Shown: one piece after another, positions 1 to 12,639 of the stretch
Position numbering within the stretch: the stretch's first letter is position 1
Layout: each line of letters starts with the position of its first letter
Source of the DNA: Zopfochytrium polystomum
Lineage: Eukaryota; Chytridiomycota; Chytridiomycetes; Chytridiales; Chytridiaceae
Assembly (NCBI GenBank): GCA_025765615.1
Contig: JAIVFJ010000002.1
Span: 62,001 to 126,000, forward strand
Length of the DNA: 64,000 nucleotides
Direction: 5' to 3'
Notes under the pieces: model-generated
Databases searched by the model: none
The model's input: the letters and a program-made list of their open reading frames with translations, nothing else
What the model was told of the DNA's origin: nothing
Program-made: the position numbers and the translations under genes

Positions 1-3000
1 GAAAAAGACAGTGAGAAAGCAAACAAAGGAGGGCAGTTAGAAAAACCTTGTGATTTGCTCCTGAATTATCTCTTGGCTGGCTTCAGCGAAGAGATACAGC
101 AAAACACAGCTGAAATAATGGGTGTGGCTGTTCGGATAGCGCAGCTGGTTTGCGATTGCGCTCAAAAACAAGTAACGTCCTAGAAATAAAGTTGAATGTT
201 TTACTTGCATTTGTCGTTACGCGCTTACCCTCTGTGTCCAAATCGACAACCAGTTGCTGGAAAATGTCCATAGGCGCGCTGTGAGCGATTGGGGCAGCAC
301 CGCCTTGCTGCTGCAGATGCTTGCTTTGGGTCTGCGTGATTGCCTGAACCCCAACGTACAGAACAAGTGCATTGATGGCATTTATGTTGTACTTGCTTTT
401 GCTGAGTGAGCCGCCAGCACTCGTGGCAACGTCTGTTGAAGTTGACGCTCCCGGCAGAAGTAACCTTGACCGCAAATCAAATAGGAATGTTACTGGACTT
501 CTTGTTTTCAGGTAGGCGTCGATGTCAGCTTTGAAACCGTTTGGAATGAGGCTGCTTGTATAGTCGGAAAGCACATGCGGCGGTTGATTAGTTTCCGGAA
601 GCAAGTCCACTTTCAGGTTTGGCGTTAGAGGATCCGGTAGCCTCATATTGCGAGGAAAAGCGCTGAGAATAAGATTTCGCAGCTGGACGCACGAGTGGGG
701 TATGACATCCACAAAACTGAAGTGGTAGTCGCATAGGAACTCAGGGAAATCGTGAAGCAGGACCAGTAGAATCCGCAGAGTCGCCTTGTAAAGTAAACGG
801 GTCGTGTCTGCCATATCGCTCTGCGTCAGGTAAGGATTGAGGAACTTGAACAAATCCACCAAAAGCCTCTGGAAAAAGGGCCAGCCTTTTTGCCCTTCCG
901 CCAGGAGCAGTTTGGGCATGAAGAATCTGTGGGATATCAGCTGTAGCCAGGAGAAAGTAAAGCCAGGCAGGAAGGTTGGCTGCAGCGTATGAAATGTGTT
1001 GCTAGAAGCGCTATCAGCTCAAGAATTTCTGCGTGAGACGGCTGGCTCACCTTATCGCAGACAAAATCTGGAAATATAATGGCTGTAAACTTTCCTCACG
1101 AACATTCAGGTCATTCAATAGGGATGAGAACAGCCTGAAAAACGGCCGCTGGTTAAATTGGTCACGTTTTTGCTCGTGCGAGTGCACGAGCACAAGGACC
1201 ACTATCGACAATATTTTTGTTGTAAGGTGCATCGCAATGGGTTGTTCAACATAGTAGTGAACAAGCAGGACAATCAGGCGGGCAAACGCATCAACAGCTT
1301 GGAAACATGACTCCGGTGGAGCACCAGGGTTGGCTTTAGCCTTTATATACGTTTCGACACTAAGCTCAGTGCAAATGCGGAAGAACAGAGAAGCCGCATC
1401 TTCACCCTGCAGTATACCTTGCTGGTGAAGCTGTACATTGTCCGTAAGCAATGGGACGTGTCTGTGGAATATGCTGCGAACCTGAGAAATAAACTGCCAC
1501 TGCATTCGCTGATTGGTGGAGGAGTGGTTGAAAAGTTTGACCCACTCCGAGAAGAGAATGCCAATTTTGTCTCTGAGTCCAGATGCCTCTGCATCTTTGA
1601 TCGCAGCCTCTGATGGTGAGAGGACTAAGAATCGACGACCGAATTTTGAAATAAAATCTTCCACCCTGACAAATATGCAATCAGCTGTGCAAAGGCGAGA
1701 GCATTGTAGTACCTTTGGCTTGCATTACCCTCCTCAGACAGTTTCACCAGAGCGTCCGAGCAGTTGAAAAAGGCATCTTGTGAAACGATTGGCGGTTCCT
1801 CAGCCAGGACAGCCTGAATAAGAACCACTGCAAATTCACCAGCCACTTGATTTCCAGTGGATATTTGACGGGCCAGCTGCAAGTCAAATTCCACGACATT
1901 GATCATGTGGGCGCGAATAAGAAGGTGGATGACTGGCAGATTCAGTTTTCGCTGTTTTGGAATTGCGATTAGCTGACTCAAAAATGGCCTGCTGACATTT
2001 CGTTGACCCACCTTGTCTTCAGAGAAATGCAACCAATTATAAAATTCCTTCAATGCCTTCTTGCCGTTTGCTCTTTCCCCGCACTTTTCCAGCAACACAA
2101 CATAACATTCGCGAGCCAGCACTACTTCGGCTTTGAACAGCTGCTGAACAAACTTTTGAATGATTGGCAGCTGAAAGTCTTCCCGGCTGGTTTGCACAAA
2201 TGTCAAAATCTGCTGCAAGGTATTCCGAATATCATGTGTAGGTGGAAGCATAGGCGAATGAGGAGTCAGAAGATACTGATATCAGGTCATCCAACTCAGT
2301 CAGCTTTGCCTGCGATGTTGTCAGCACTTTGCAAACTGCAGTTTGAAACTGTACCATGAATTTCTCAAGTAACTGCGCTTGACTGATGGGAACCAATTCC
2401 TCATAGACTGAGGTGTCTGCTCTTCGCTGGGCACTATCTTCGAGCAAGCATCAATATTTACAGCATGCATGAGGGTCTGACAGTCTACACCCACCTCCTC
2501 GAGATCCTCGAATGAACTCCTCATATACACGAAGCTGACAGGCACAACATATCAGATTTTGTGACAAAGTGGCAGATACACATACCTGGCTTGGCGTGAG
2601 CCCCCCAGGTTTCAGCCGAAGGATGTCTGGCAACGATGATGGATATCTGGACGAAGCATAAATGCTGATATCGCAGAAAGGCTGGCCAGCACGTTGCTGT
2701 GCACATTTGGTGAGAAAAAGAACCATATTTCATTAAAGAAAAATAGGTGCGCTAACCTCGCGATGCTTTCTTCGACTAATGAAAGCTGCTAGAAGAGCCT
2801 CATCAATTTCTGAGATAGCTTTTTCTGCAGCTGCTTTTTCCATCACGCTACAGGCAAGGTCCAGGTTGTCTGCCACAATGATGTACACCGCTTCTTCTGA
2901 CTACGTTTTGCTATCATTGACAGTTCAGGCAAGGTTATGAAGAGAAGAATATTTTTACCTCAGTAAATCCATTTTGCAAAAGGAGATTTCGCAGTTGCGA

Positions 3001-6000
3001 CATCATGCTTATACGCAATGGTTCACGAGAGCTCACAGCTGCAAGGTTGCCTGGCGCCAATTAACAGAGTTGAGAGATTACATTCCACAACTCCTCTGCA
3101 ATACCTGACAAATTTTGAACCATCAAGTGAGCAGCCTTCCTCATTCGATCTTCATTCGGTTCAAGAGCAAAATCTTTCAAGATCATTTCTCTCGTTGCAA
3201 TACCCGCAATGGTAACGCTGCGTTCCACAACTGGTTGAATAATCTAACAAGGCAATTTTGTAAGTCATACAATGAATGAAAAAATTAAGGACAGTTACTT
3301 CTCGTACGGCACGGTCTATGGCTATGTGAACAATTCTTCGCATAGAGGGTTGTGCATTGAAAATAGGAAGCTTCGGATTCAGGGTGATGTAAACAGAGAT
3401 TGGGTACAGGGAGTCTGAGAGGTACGTCAGATGCTCATTTGTTAAAGTTACTACTTGCCATGGCTCTGGGATAATTGTTGATTTGCTCCTAAGGTTTGCG
3501 ATGAGCCTGTGCCCACTGGTAGCACTTGTTTTGAATGAACAGGGTCTGAAAGGCTTGGTCCGGTTCTTAGCGAAGGGCTAGAGTGAGCAAGCTTATTTCT
3601 CAGAATGCTTGTAGGTTCAATTTCTGGAAAAGGAGTCTCAGTCCACAACAGCAAAAGTGAGATAGAAAGTGACGTAATTATACCCTCAAGTACTAGATTG
3701 AGATTCTTGCAAAGCACAATAATTGGCAACTGCAAATTCATTTTCAACTCAGCAAAATGATACAGCTCCAGCAAAAGCTTCATGATAGCCATAAGCCAAG
3801 GATTGGGTGGTTTAAAGACTCTGCTGTCCTGGCACTGCTCAAGAACTTTACAAACAAATGGAATGACAACAATCAATCTGTCACACTCAAATCCTTCCAA
3901 CAGAAGATCCTGAAACGGAATTAGGAGCGTACTATAAATCTCTATTGTCTCAGAAAACATACCTTGAATGAGAGGTTCTTATGCTTAATTGGCTTATTTC
4001 TTGCTAGTGTAATACTGCCAAGCCAAATCCCAAGGTTGTTCAGCAGCTGGCGTTCTGAGGAAGATGCCACAGTTTTGTCTGAGTTCAAAAGAATTCGAAT
4101 ATTCGCATAGGTCTCATGAAGAACACTCCTCTCTAGTGCTCCGAAGTTCATATTGTCCAAGAATTTAATATAAAGGGAATGATTGTTGGGTTCAATGCTG
4201 GCACGATTAACAACAATATAGTGACTCAGCCAACGAATGTGGGATTCTTTCAGCCTCTCTTTCATATCTGAAACCTTGGAGTCGATGTTGTCAAGTGTGA
4301 GATTGTTGATAATAAATAGGATTCGATCCTGGACCCCCTCAGCTGGAACTTCAAATGAGTCTTTTTCTGTCGCATCCAGCAGAGTATCCAGCTTCACAGC
4401 AGCAAATACTGGGGGTTTACTGGCAGTAATTGTTTCTTCTCCAGATGGACCCTCCATGGTATCTCCTTTGGCTGCACTATCCTCACCAGGAACAAGATTT
4501 TTAATCATACTTGTGATTTCCGGGTAGGCTTGATGCATGTGTGGAATCTGCAGAATCAGCGAACAGAAGTTTGGCCATTCGGGAAGTTTTGACTGAAACT
4601 GTAGGAGAGCAATAGAGCCGAATTTGAAGTACTTTGAGGAAACTGGCTGGCGAAGAGACTCGAGGATGATGCGTAACGCTTGAGCCACATTCTCCTGTCG
4701 TGTGTACACTGACAGAATAAGTGACCCAAAGAGTACACTCGCCTTGCCCAAAAAGTCGTCAGGGTAATTTGGGAAGAACTGGTACTCTTCAAAAAGCACA
4801 ACTGTGAAAACTGAGAATACATCTTGCTCCCGCTGATTGATGGAATCTCGGTAACGCTTCAACAGCTCCACCACTTGAGGAACTGACACCTCGCCTGCAT
4901 AGCATTTGTGCAAAATTGAAGTTGCTTCATCTTCAACATCCGACAGTATGTTTGACAAGCGAGGATAAGCGCGAAAGCAAGCAGGGATCAACTCCTTCAA
5001 ATAGTCTGTGTTTTCTCTTGACAATGGACTGGAGCAGTTGAGTCAATAGAGCATTGCAGAATACAAAAACATACTTTGCTTGCAAAATTCGGAGGAAAAT
5101 GCCCACAACTTGCACAGATAGTGGGACAATACTCGGAGTTGAACCTGCTACTGGGCGCAAGAGTTGTGATGCGACTTTGTCTCGAAGAAGCTCCAGAGTA
5201 GCTTTTACAAAGACACTTCCATCTTGCCGGATTCTATCTTGCAGCCATTTCTCAAGGTTAAGAAAATCTCGTCGGGAAGCTAAGGCAGCCAAATCAATAG
5301 AAAATGGGTATGCTTTGGTCTCCAGTATTTGCGAAAGAGCCTAATAAAGTAATTTCACACAAGGACCATAACGTGAACCTGAGCTGTGAATACCTTCATC
5401 TCTTGCGCCACATCGAGAATACGAGAAAGTGATGAAGGATCTTTTGAATACAGATGAACCAAGCCAGCAAGGCACAGTTGCTGGGATATTTGCCACAGCA
5501 GTGGAAGAACAAATGAGGAGCTTGGATGACCAACCAAAAATAAGATAACTAGGTTTGATGCAAGTTCCTTGTGTAAGGAAGTCCACGGAATCTGATGCAA
5601 AGGGGGTTATTTTGAGTACAAGAATCAACACAAAAGCTATCTAATACCGTCAGCTGAGCGAGCCCTAAGACCATCAGCTCAGGGAACTGTTGTGTGGCCA
5701 GTTCAAGAAGCGTCCTCACATCCTCAGTAATGTCAGGCACAGCCTCCAACAGCAGTAATGTCTCTATCAAGTCAAGTGAATTCCAAGGTTGATTGAGTAA
5801 AACCGGAGGAAGTCCTTTGAGCAACGCCGGGTTGGAATTGGTTGGGATTACTCTACGTGCTGCTGCGCTGACAGAGAATAGATCAGGGAGAGCTTGAATG
5901 GCATTCTTCAGGAAAGAAAATTGACCCTGAGGATTTTCTAGCCACCGGCCAAAGAAGGCGTTTATGGGAAAATTAAACAAGTCCTGCGAACCCAAAGCTT

Positions 6001-6524
6001 TAGAAAATGCTAGATTGATAGAAGGTGCTCGTACATGCAGGGCGATCTTGGAGGCTGCACTGATAAGGAAAACGCCATGGCTGTCAAAAATGAGAAAGTC
6101 CTTCTGATCCAGGTGATGAATGACTTCAAACCAGTCCAGCTGCGGATTCTGAGGTACAAAGTAATAAGTTGGTGGTCTGAGAGGAAGACAGCAGGCATAC
6201 CACATCATAAACCGTTGCCATAAATACTTCAATATCCCAAGATTGCAGCGTTTTGATCTCTGCAGGATCGATCCCTTTAAACACCGCCATGCCTACGTCA
6301 GAGAATGCATTTGTTTCAAGTCCAGTGAGGGTCCTGCACATGACGACGAGAATTCGGGAGACAACTGCTTCTGAAAGCATCTGGGATGCATTTCCAGACG
6401 TTATTCCAGAATACTCCATCGCCGCAAGCAAGCACTTTGGGGTGCTTGTGCATGCATAACCTATCTCTTGCATCAGCGCATCGAGTGACACGCGTTGCGA
6501 TGATCGTTTGTCGTTGCTGTTCAT
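1..6524 (-). CDS. NOT1: CCR4-NOT complex scaffold subunit NOT1 (CNOT1), C-terminal end cut by window edge
   Basis: NOT1 is the scaffold of the CCR4-NOT deadenylase complex, which holds CAF1/CCR4, NOT2/3/5 and CAF40 for mRNA decay in the cytoplasm. Successive exons on this strand follow the order of human CNOT1: an N-terminal stretch containing [11 protein letters not shown], then [24 protein letters not shown], the MIF4G region that binds CAF1, and the C-terminal SHD ending in [18 protein letters not shown]. The last visible intron is 180-228 (49 nt, GTAAGC...CTAG). After it the frame reads into EQITR near base 43, followed by what looks like another donor, so the gene continues outside the window. 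The chosen start is the first ATG in the conserved frame. Roughly 200 residues present at the human N-terminus are not recognised upstream, and a better-looking N-terminal stretch ([14 protein letters not shown]) lies one frame away. The 5' end is therefore unsettled, while the identity is firm. Confidence 0.93.
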
Positions 6525-7173
6525 CGGGTGCGTTCAACAGGGATGGTAAAATTTTCAAGGGCTTGACGGAATTTTCCCTTAAATAAACAGATTCGCAAAA
6601 CGTTAGAGATTCATCGCGCGAAAGCGTTTCAGGTGAAGTGCGTGGAAGGATTGGCCAAACGTGAGCAAAAGAAAGTGGGTGTAAGGCGACAACAATGGAG
6701 ATTCCGTTGTCACGGCACTCCTGCTGTGTTTTGAAGGCATAACATCAACAGATCAATTGGATGCGGTGCGAGTCACAGATTAGATCGCAGTCACGCGGTT
6801 GAGCGATGTCCTTATCACGAAGCCAATGGGCTTGCGAACTTCGCTCGACTGACTCTTTCTAGTTCCGTTCATCGACGTGGGCAACACGATCGCCCAAGTC
6901 GGTTATTGCAAAACGGGCGAATCTGATGTAGTCAATACAGATCGGCTCTCGACATCCTGATCCAGGCAAGTCGGCATCGCGCCATTCCGGAAACAGCAAT
7001 ATCGCTGCTGAAGATTGGCACTTCTGGACACTCACTGTGTGTTCGTTGTATCGCACTTGTCAACCAACAGTTTGTCAGATCAAGGCTGGTTGGTCTCTTG
7101 GATGAATCACTGAACGTTTCCACAGAAAACCATAAATACTTCCCCCCCCCCCACCTCTGAGCGAAAGAACGGA
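6525..7173. other. Interval between NOT1 and the RidA gene; divergent promoter and unresolved NOT1 5' end
   Basis: No complete conserved gene is visible here. On the minus strand a reading frame stays open into NOT1, one frame off from the conserved region, and may hold missing N-terminal NOT1 sequence. A C-rich run at about 7142-7153 lies just before the start of the RidA-like gene. The interval must also carry both divergent promoters. Confidence 0.5.
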
Positions 7174-7638
7174 ATGATTCGACAAAACCACTCATCACCA
7201 TCATCCCCATACGAATCGGTGGTTGGCTATTCCCGTGCAGTGCGCAAGGGTCCGTTCATTGCAGTGTCTGGGACGACTGCATTTGACCCAGAGACTGGCA
7301 AACTCGTCGCACCCGGAGATGCTTACGGCCAGGTGAGTTTGCGAGACCGCATATGCACGTCAAACAATTAAAACGAATTTTTCCCCGCATGGTATGCCGC
7401 GTAGGCAAAACAGGCAATCTCAAACGCCATTGCCGCACTCGCTGCCCTCTCAGCCAAGCCAGAGGACGTAATCCGAACGAGAATGTTTGTCAAGGATATT
7501 GCAAGGGACTCGGACGCGGTTGGACGGGCACATGCCGAGACCTTTGGGAGTGTGCGCCCCGCCGCGACAATGGTGCAGGGCACGTTGATCAGCGATGAGA
7601 TGCTGGTTGAGATTGAAGTGGACGCCGTCGTTGGGTAG
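7174..7638 (+). CDS. RidA/YjgF/YER057c family protein (reactive enamine/imine deaminase type)
   Basis: Two exons, 7174-7332 and 7405-7638, join in phase at a GTGAG...GTAG intron of 72 nt and give about 130 residues, the normal length for the family. The N-terminal part has [24 protein letters not shown], and the second exon has the family core with RTRMFVKDI and [11 protein letters not shown], ending in EIEVDAVVG. RidA proteins hydrolyse reactive 2-aminoacrylate-type imines made by PLP enzymes. The conserved substrate-contacting Arg of the RPA motif is present. The N-terminus carries no obvious mitochondrial presequence. The gene diverges from NOT1 and ends 82 bp before the next plus-strand gene. 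The exact substrate cannot be read from the sequence. Confidence 0.9.
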
Positions 7639-7720
7639 TTCATGCAAATCTAAATATCAAAGTTTGTGGTGCTCGAACCAAGAATTTTTCAAACTTATTT
7701 TGCAACTTCAGATCGAGACG

Positions 7721-9369
<1,649 letters not shown>

Positions 9370-9477
9370 ACAAAATAAAAGTCTTGGCCAAACAACTTTA
9401 TTGGAATGGTGCGCAGCCAAAAGCGGGTCAGCCGCAGGCATGAACACGAAAATTACGAACAGAGCATGGTTCATCCA

Positions 9478-10014
9478 TCAGGGTTTCACGGTCACTCCCT
9501 TCCAAAACGCAACGTAACCCTACCACGACAGCAAATTTCAGTTCGACAACGACCTAGGCATGCAGAAAAAGACACTGACAATACCCTCACCTTGATGTTC
9601 TTCGCTGCGTCCTTCGGCTCAGGGTAGTACCTGAAGGAGACAGGAGGTGGGTTAGATTTCGCCGAATCGGGGAGGCAGTGGAGTCACGACCATGCAGCGT
9701 CTTTGTTCTCCTTCCCATTGACGGAGATGGTGTAGTAGGATGCGGTACCCTTCCAACCGCAGACGGTGTGAGTTGGCGTCTCCGTGAAGTATTCCTTCTT
9801 GATGGACGAGGCAGGGAAGTAAATGTTCCCTGCGGTGATGTTAATGACGAGGAATCAAAGCTGACGCTCACCTTCGACGGTCTCGAAAGAGTCCGTTTCA
9901 GCGATAACCACACCGTTCCACTGGGAGATACGGAGGAACGTGAGCAGGGAAGAGGGCAACGAAAGGAGACGCGGGTCGGCAGGTTGTGGCGAAGCGAACC
10001 TCAGCTGATGGCAT
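9478..10014 (-). CDS. DUF427 domain protein
   Basis: Spliced exons give about 95 residues that cover the whole DUF427 fold: WNGVVIAETDSFETVEG, NIYFPASSIKKEYF, a central CGWKGTASYYTISV and a final YYPEPKDAAKNIKGYVAFWK. The introns are short with clean GTGAG donors, for example after FETVEG, after DAAW and after AAKNIK. The first exon is uncertain. The ATG at 10014 either donates after MPSAE or continues about 13 residues longer before the WNGVV exon. The biochemical role of the family is unknown; the fold is a small beta structure common in bacteria and fungi. It lies tail-to-tail with the formaldehyde dehydrogenase gene. Confidence 0.85.
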
Positions 10015-10531
10015 GACTTGGGAGGACCTGACTTGTATCGAGAAACTGTGAACAAACTGGGGTTTTTATTAGTAACGGCCAGCGTGCGGAAAAACTTCTG
10101 TTACGCGAAAATTATCCGCTTTAGAAAGCAGCCAAATTAAATAGGGAGTTTCCTTCCTTGTGTTGTGAATTCAACAGCCAGTTCTTGATTGTTAAAGAAG
10201 GATTGTTTTGATTAACTTTCCCAAGTTCTGCAAGCGCCCTGGCTTGGGCGCACGGGAAACGTGCGTAGGGGAAAAACCCGGACTAGGTTGGAATTGTTCG
10301 GAACAGAACGTCTGGCGGTCACTGCAGTCACACACTATGACGGATGGAACTGGACATGGGTTGCAACGGAGGTCGCTCTTCGCAGAAAGCGGCGGACACG
10401 GACGACAAGCGTCTGTCTCTCGGCAGGGTGGCGGTGCTGCCAGATGTTGTCCATAAAGAGCCTCCTCGCCTTAGTTGTCTCCCCCTCCAGAAAGAAGATT
10501 TTCTGATCGCCGCCTCTCGATCATTCAAAGC
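10015..10531. other. Intergenic interval upstream of the Pro/Gln-rich gene
   Basis: Head-to-head spacer between the DUF427 gene and the plus-strand Pro/Gln-rich gene. I see no conserved coding sequence or RNA gene. Several short open frames run through it without recognisable similarity. Confidence 0.4.
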
Positions 10532-11607
10532 ATGCCGTTGCCTTGGTCGTCAAAGTCCGACAAGGGCAAGAACCGCCGTGTGGCCGGCTCCGATGAACCG
10601 CACTCCTCCGAGTCCACTGAAGCCGCCTTGTCGAGCTCGTCATCCTCTTCTTCTACTGCCGCCGAGAAGAAGTCTTCCCTGGGCCAGCCGCCCCCGTTCG
10701 AGGACCCCGCATCCTATTCCTATGACTACAGCCACCACGTCAAGGCTTCCGCCATCAACCACCCCAACGCTCCCACTTCCGCCTCATCGTCTTCGCTCTC
10801 TCCGAACCCACCCTCTTCAATCCGCCACTCATGGGACGGAACCTCCAGCAAGCAGACCCAGTCGACCAATCTGTATGCTGCACCAGGGGCTCCCGTCAAC
10901 GCCACTTACATTTACACCGGCCCTGGCGGAACAGTCGTTTCTAACGGTCCCATCCCGTCCTCTTCAGAGCCCAACAGGAAAGAGTCAAAGACCATTCGAA
11001 CCATCAACCGAATGGAGCGCCGACTGCAACAGTCGATAGCTCAGGCTGAACAAGCGATACTCGGGCCCCCCGCCCCCTCGTGTGTACACCGTCACGCAGT
11101 ACCAGGCTGTGCCGATTGTGCCACCGCAGCAACAGTACGCGCCGCCTCCTCCTCAGGGCTTTGGGCCGCCACCCCCGCAAGGCAAGAGCAGCATTGACTA
11201 TTCGTCGTACCCGCAGCAGCCACTGCCGCAAGCAGGTACCGCAGCAGCAGCAGGCGTACCAACCGTACCAGCCTTCTTTCCCGCAGCAACAGGGATTTTA
11301 CGCTGCCGCACCGACTGCTACTTACACTGTCACCACTGCTCCGTCATCCTCGGGCCCAATCGATACACTGAACAATGTAGCCACGTCGGTGGACCGAGCC
11401 ATCGCAAATTTCGAGCGCCAGCTTCTAACCCCAGCACCCCCTCGAGTCCAGGTCTACACACTGGCGCCTGCTGGTCCCTCGACTGCACAACAAAATTTCC
11501 AGTACGCCCAGCCCGCACAGCAACAGAGGCCTGGAGAGGGCGCGGATTCGCTTCCGCCTTATCCAGGACCGCCCCCGGGGCAGCAGGTCTATGATGCTAA
11601 AAAGTGA
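10532..11607 (+). CDS. Low-complexity Ser/Pro/Gln/Tyr-rich hypothetical protein with two apparent +1 frame breaks
   Basis: The ATG at 10532 opens a Ser-rich N-terminus (MPLPWSSKSDKGKNRR), then a short predicted helix (RTINRMERRLQQSIAQAEQAIL), then Pro/Gln/Tyr-rich sequence with PPRVYTVTQYQ and PQQQYAPPPPQGFG. A second, related helix-plus-PPRV unit follows (DRAIANFERQLLTPAPPRVQVYTLAP). The protein ends PPGQQVYDAKK. The composition is continuous only if the frame moves by one base in the C-rich run near 11070 and again near 11237. The paired 'ERRLQQ...PPRVYTV' and 'ERQLL...PPRVQVYTL' blocks show that the three frames belong to one protein. I do not recognise a family. It could be a membrane-trafficking or cell-surface adaptor, but nothing in the sequence decides this. 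Confidence 0.6.
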
Positions 11608-12639
11608 ACGTGAAACGTTCTCTTTAGTAACTTTTTTCTTGGAGTCAGTCTGCGTCATATTATTTCGAATACATTTTGTTGGGTCGTTATTCTCCTTCGT
11701 GCCATCGGTCATTGCAACCGCTTCGCGGGTCGATCGAATAGTGAAATGAGAGGAGCAATCACACACTCCTTGCAGCTGGCTGCGGTACTTCGGTCCTCGT
11801 CATCCCCTGGATGTATCCATCTGCACTGCATCGCATGCACGAAAGTTTATTGTGGTTCTTCGACTTCTTTCCCTTCTACGAAGTTTGTTTCACTCAAAAC
11901 GACGAACGCGGGCCCTATCAATGAATGAATCTTCCAATTTCACACACTGAATTACTCTTGTTCCTTTCGCCCTAGTTTTCATAATAATCAAAACGGTTAG
12001 TGTAGTTATTAGAAAAGGGAGGAGGAAGAGGAGGTAGTGGGGCTTCATAACGTTGGTGTCCGCACAGCCAAAACAACTAGAAAAGGCATCTGGAATTGCA
12101 GATTTCATCTTTGCGTAATCACAAGCCTCAAACAAGCAGTTGGGGCGAATGATGAATGGGATAAACGAACCTCTGCACAGATGGCTTGCTCATGGAAGGA
12201 GGCTGGGCGATCCCTTATTTTGTGGCGTGAGATCCCCCTTGGCGAGATACAGAAAGAAGATCTTTTTGCAAGTCGTAGTCCCTTCTTTCATCACTGCACA
12301 ACGCGCAGAGAAGTACAGCCATCAACTCAACGTGTCTGGGCGAGAGCAAGAAGGAGTCATCAATTCAGAATGTCCTATGGTCGATCGCCGAAGTTGCGCT
12401 TTGGATGAGAGAGATGGATGGCATGATCAGAAAACATTTTGGTTCGTCCTTCAGGGAAGGCATATTTTTATATTCCCTCTGAACCGGAGAATTTCAACGA
12501 AAACCCCAGATGAAAACACAACGGGACCCCACATCAAGCACCTGAATTCTGCAAATCAGCCCCAGCTGCAACAGGGAGGGCCGGTAATCCCTTGGCGCCT
12601 CTAATAGCCTCGCTGAGGCTGCCGCTGCCACCCACTCCC
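11608..12639. other. About 1 kb without a recognisable gene
   Basis: Tail-to-tail interval between the Pro/Gln-rich gene and EB1. Open frames up to about 150 codons exist (for example plus strand 12140-12604) but show no domain, bias or repeat. The EB1 reading frame might extend into 12534-12640 in a neighbouring frame. I see no RNA gene or repeat. Confidence 0.4.

Noticed and set aside
6502..6540. 22-nt intron to join the two NOT1 N-terminal frames
   Set aside because: Too short to be credible beside neighbours of 37 nt or more; a base error is more likely.
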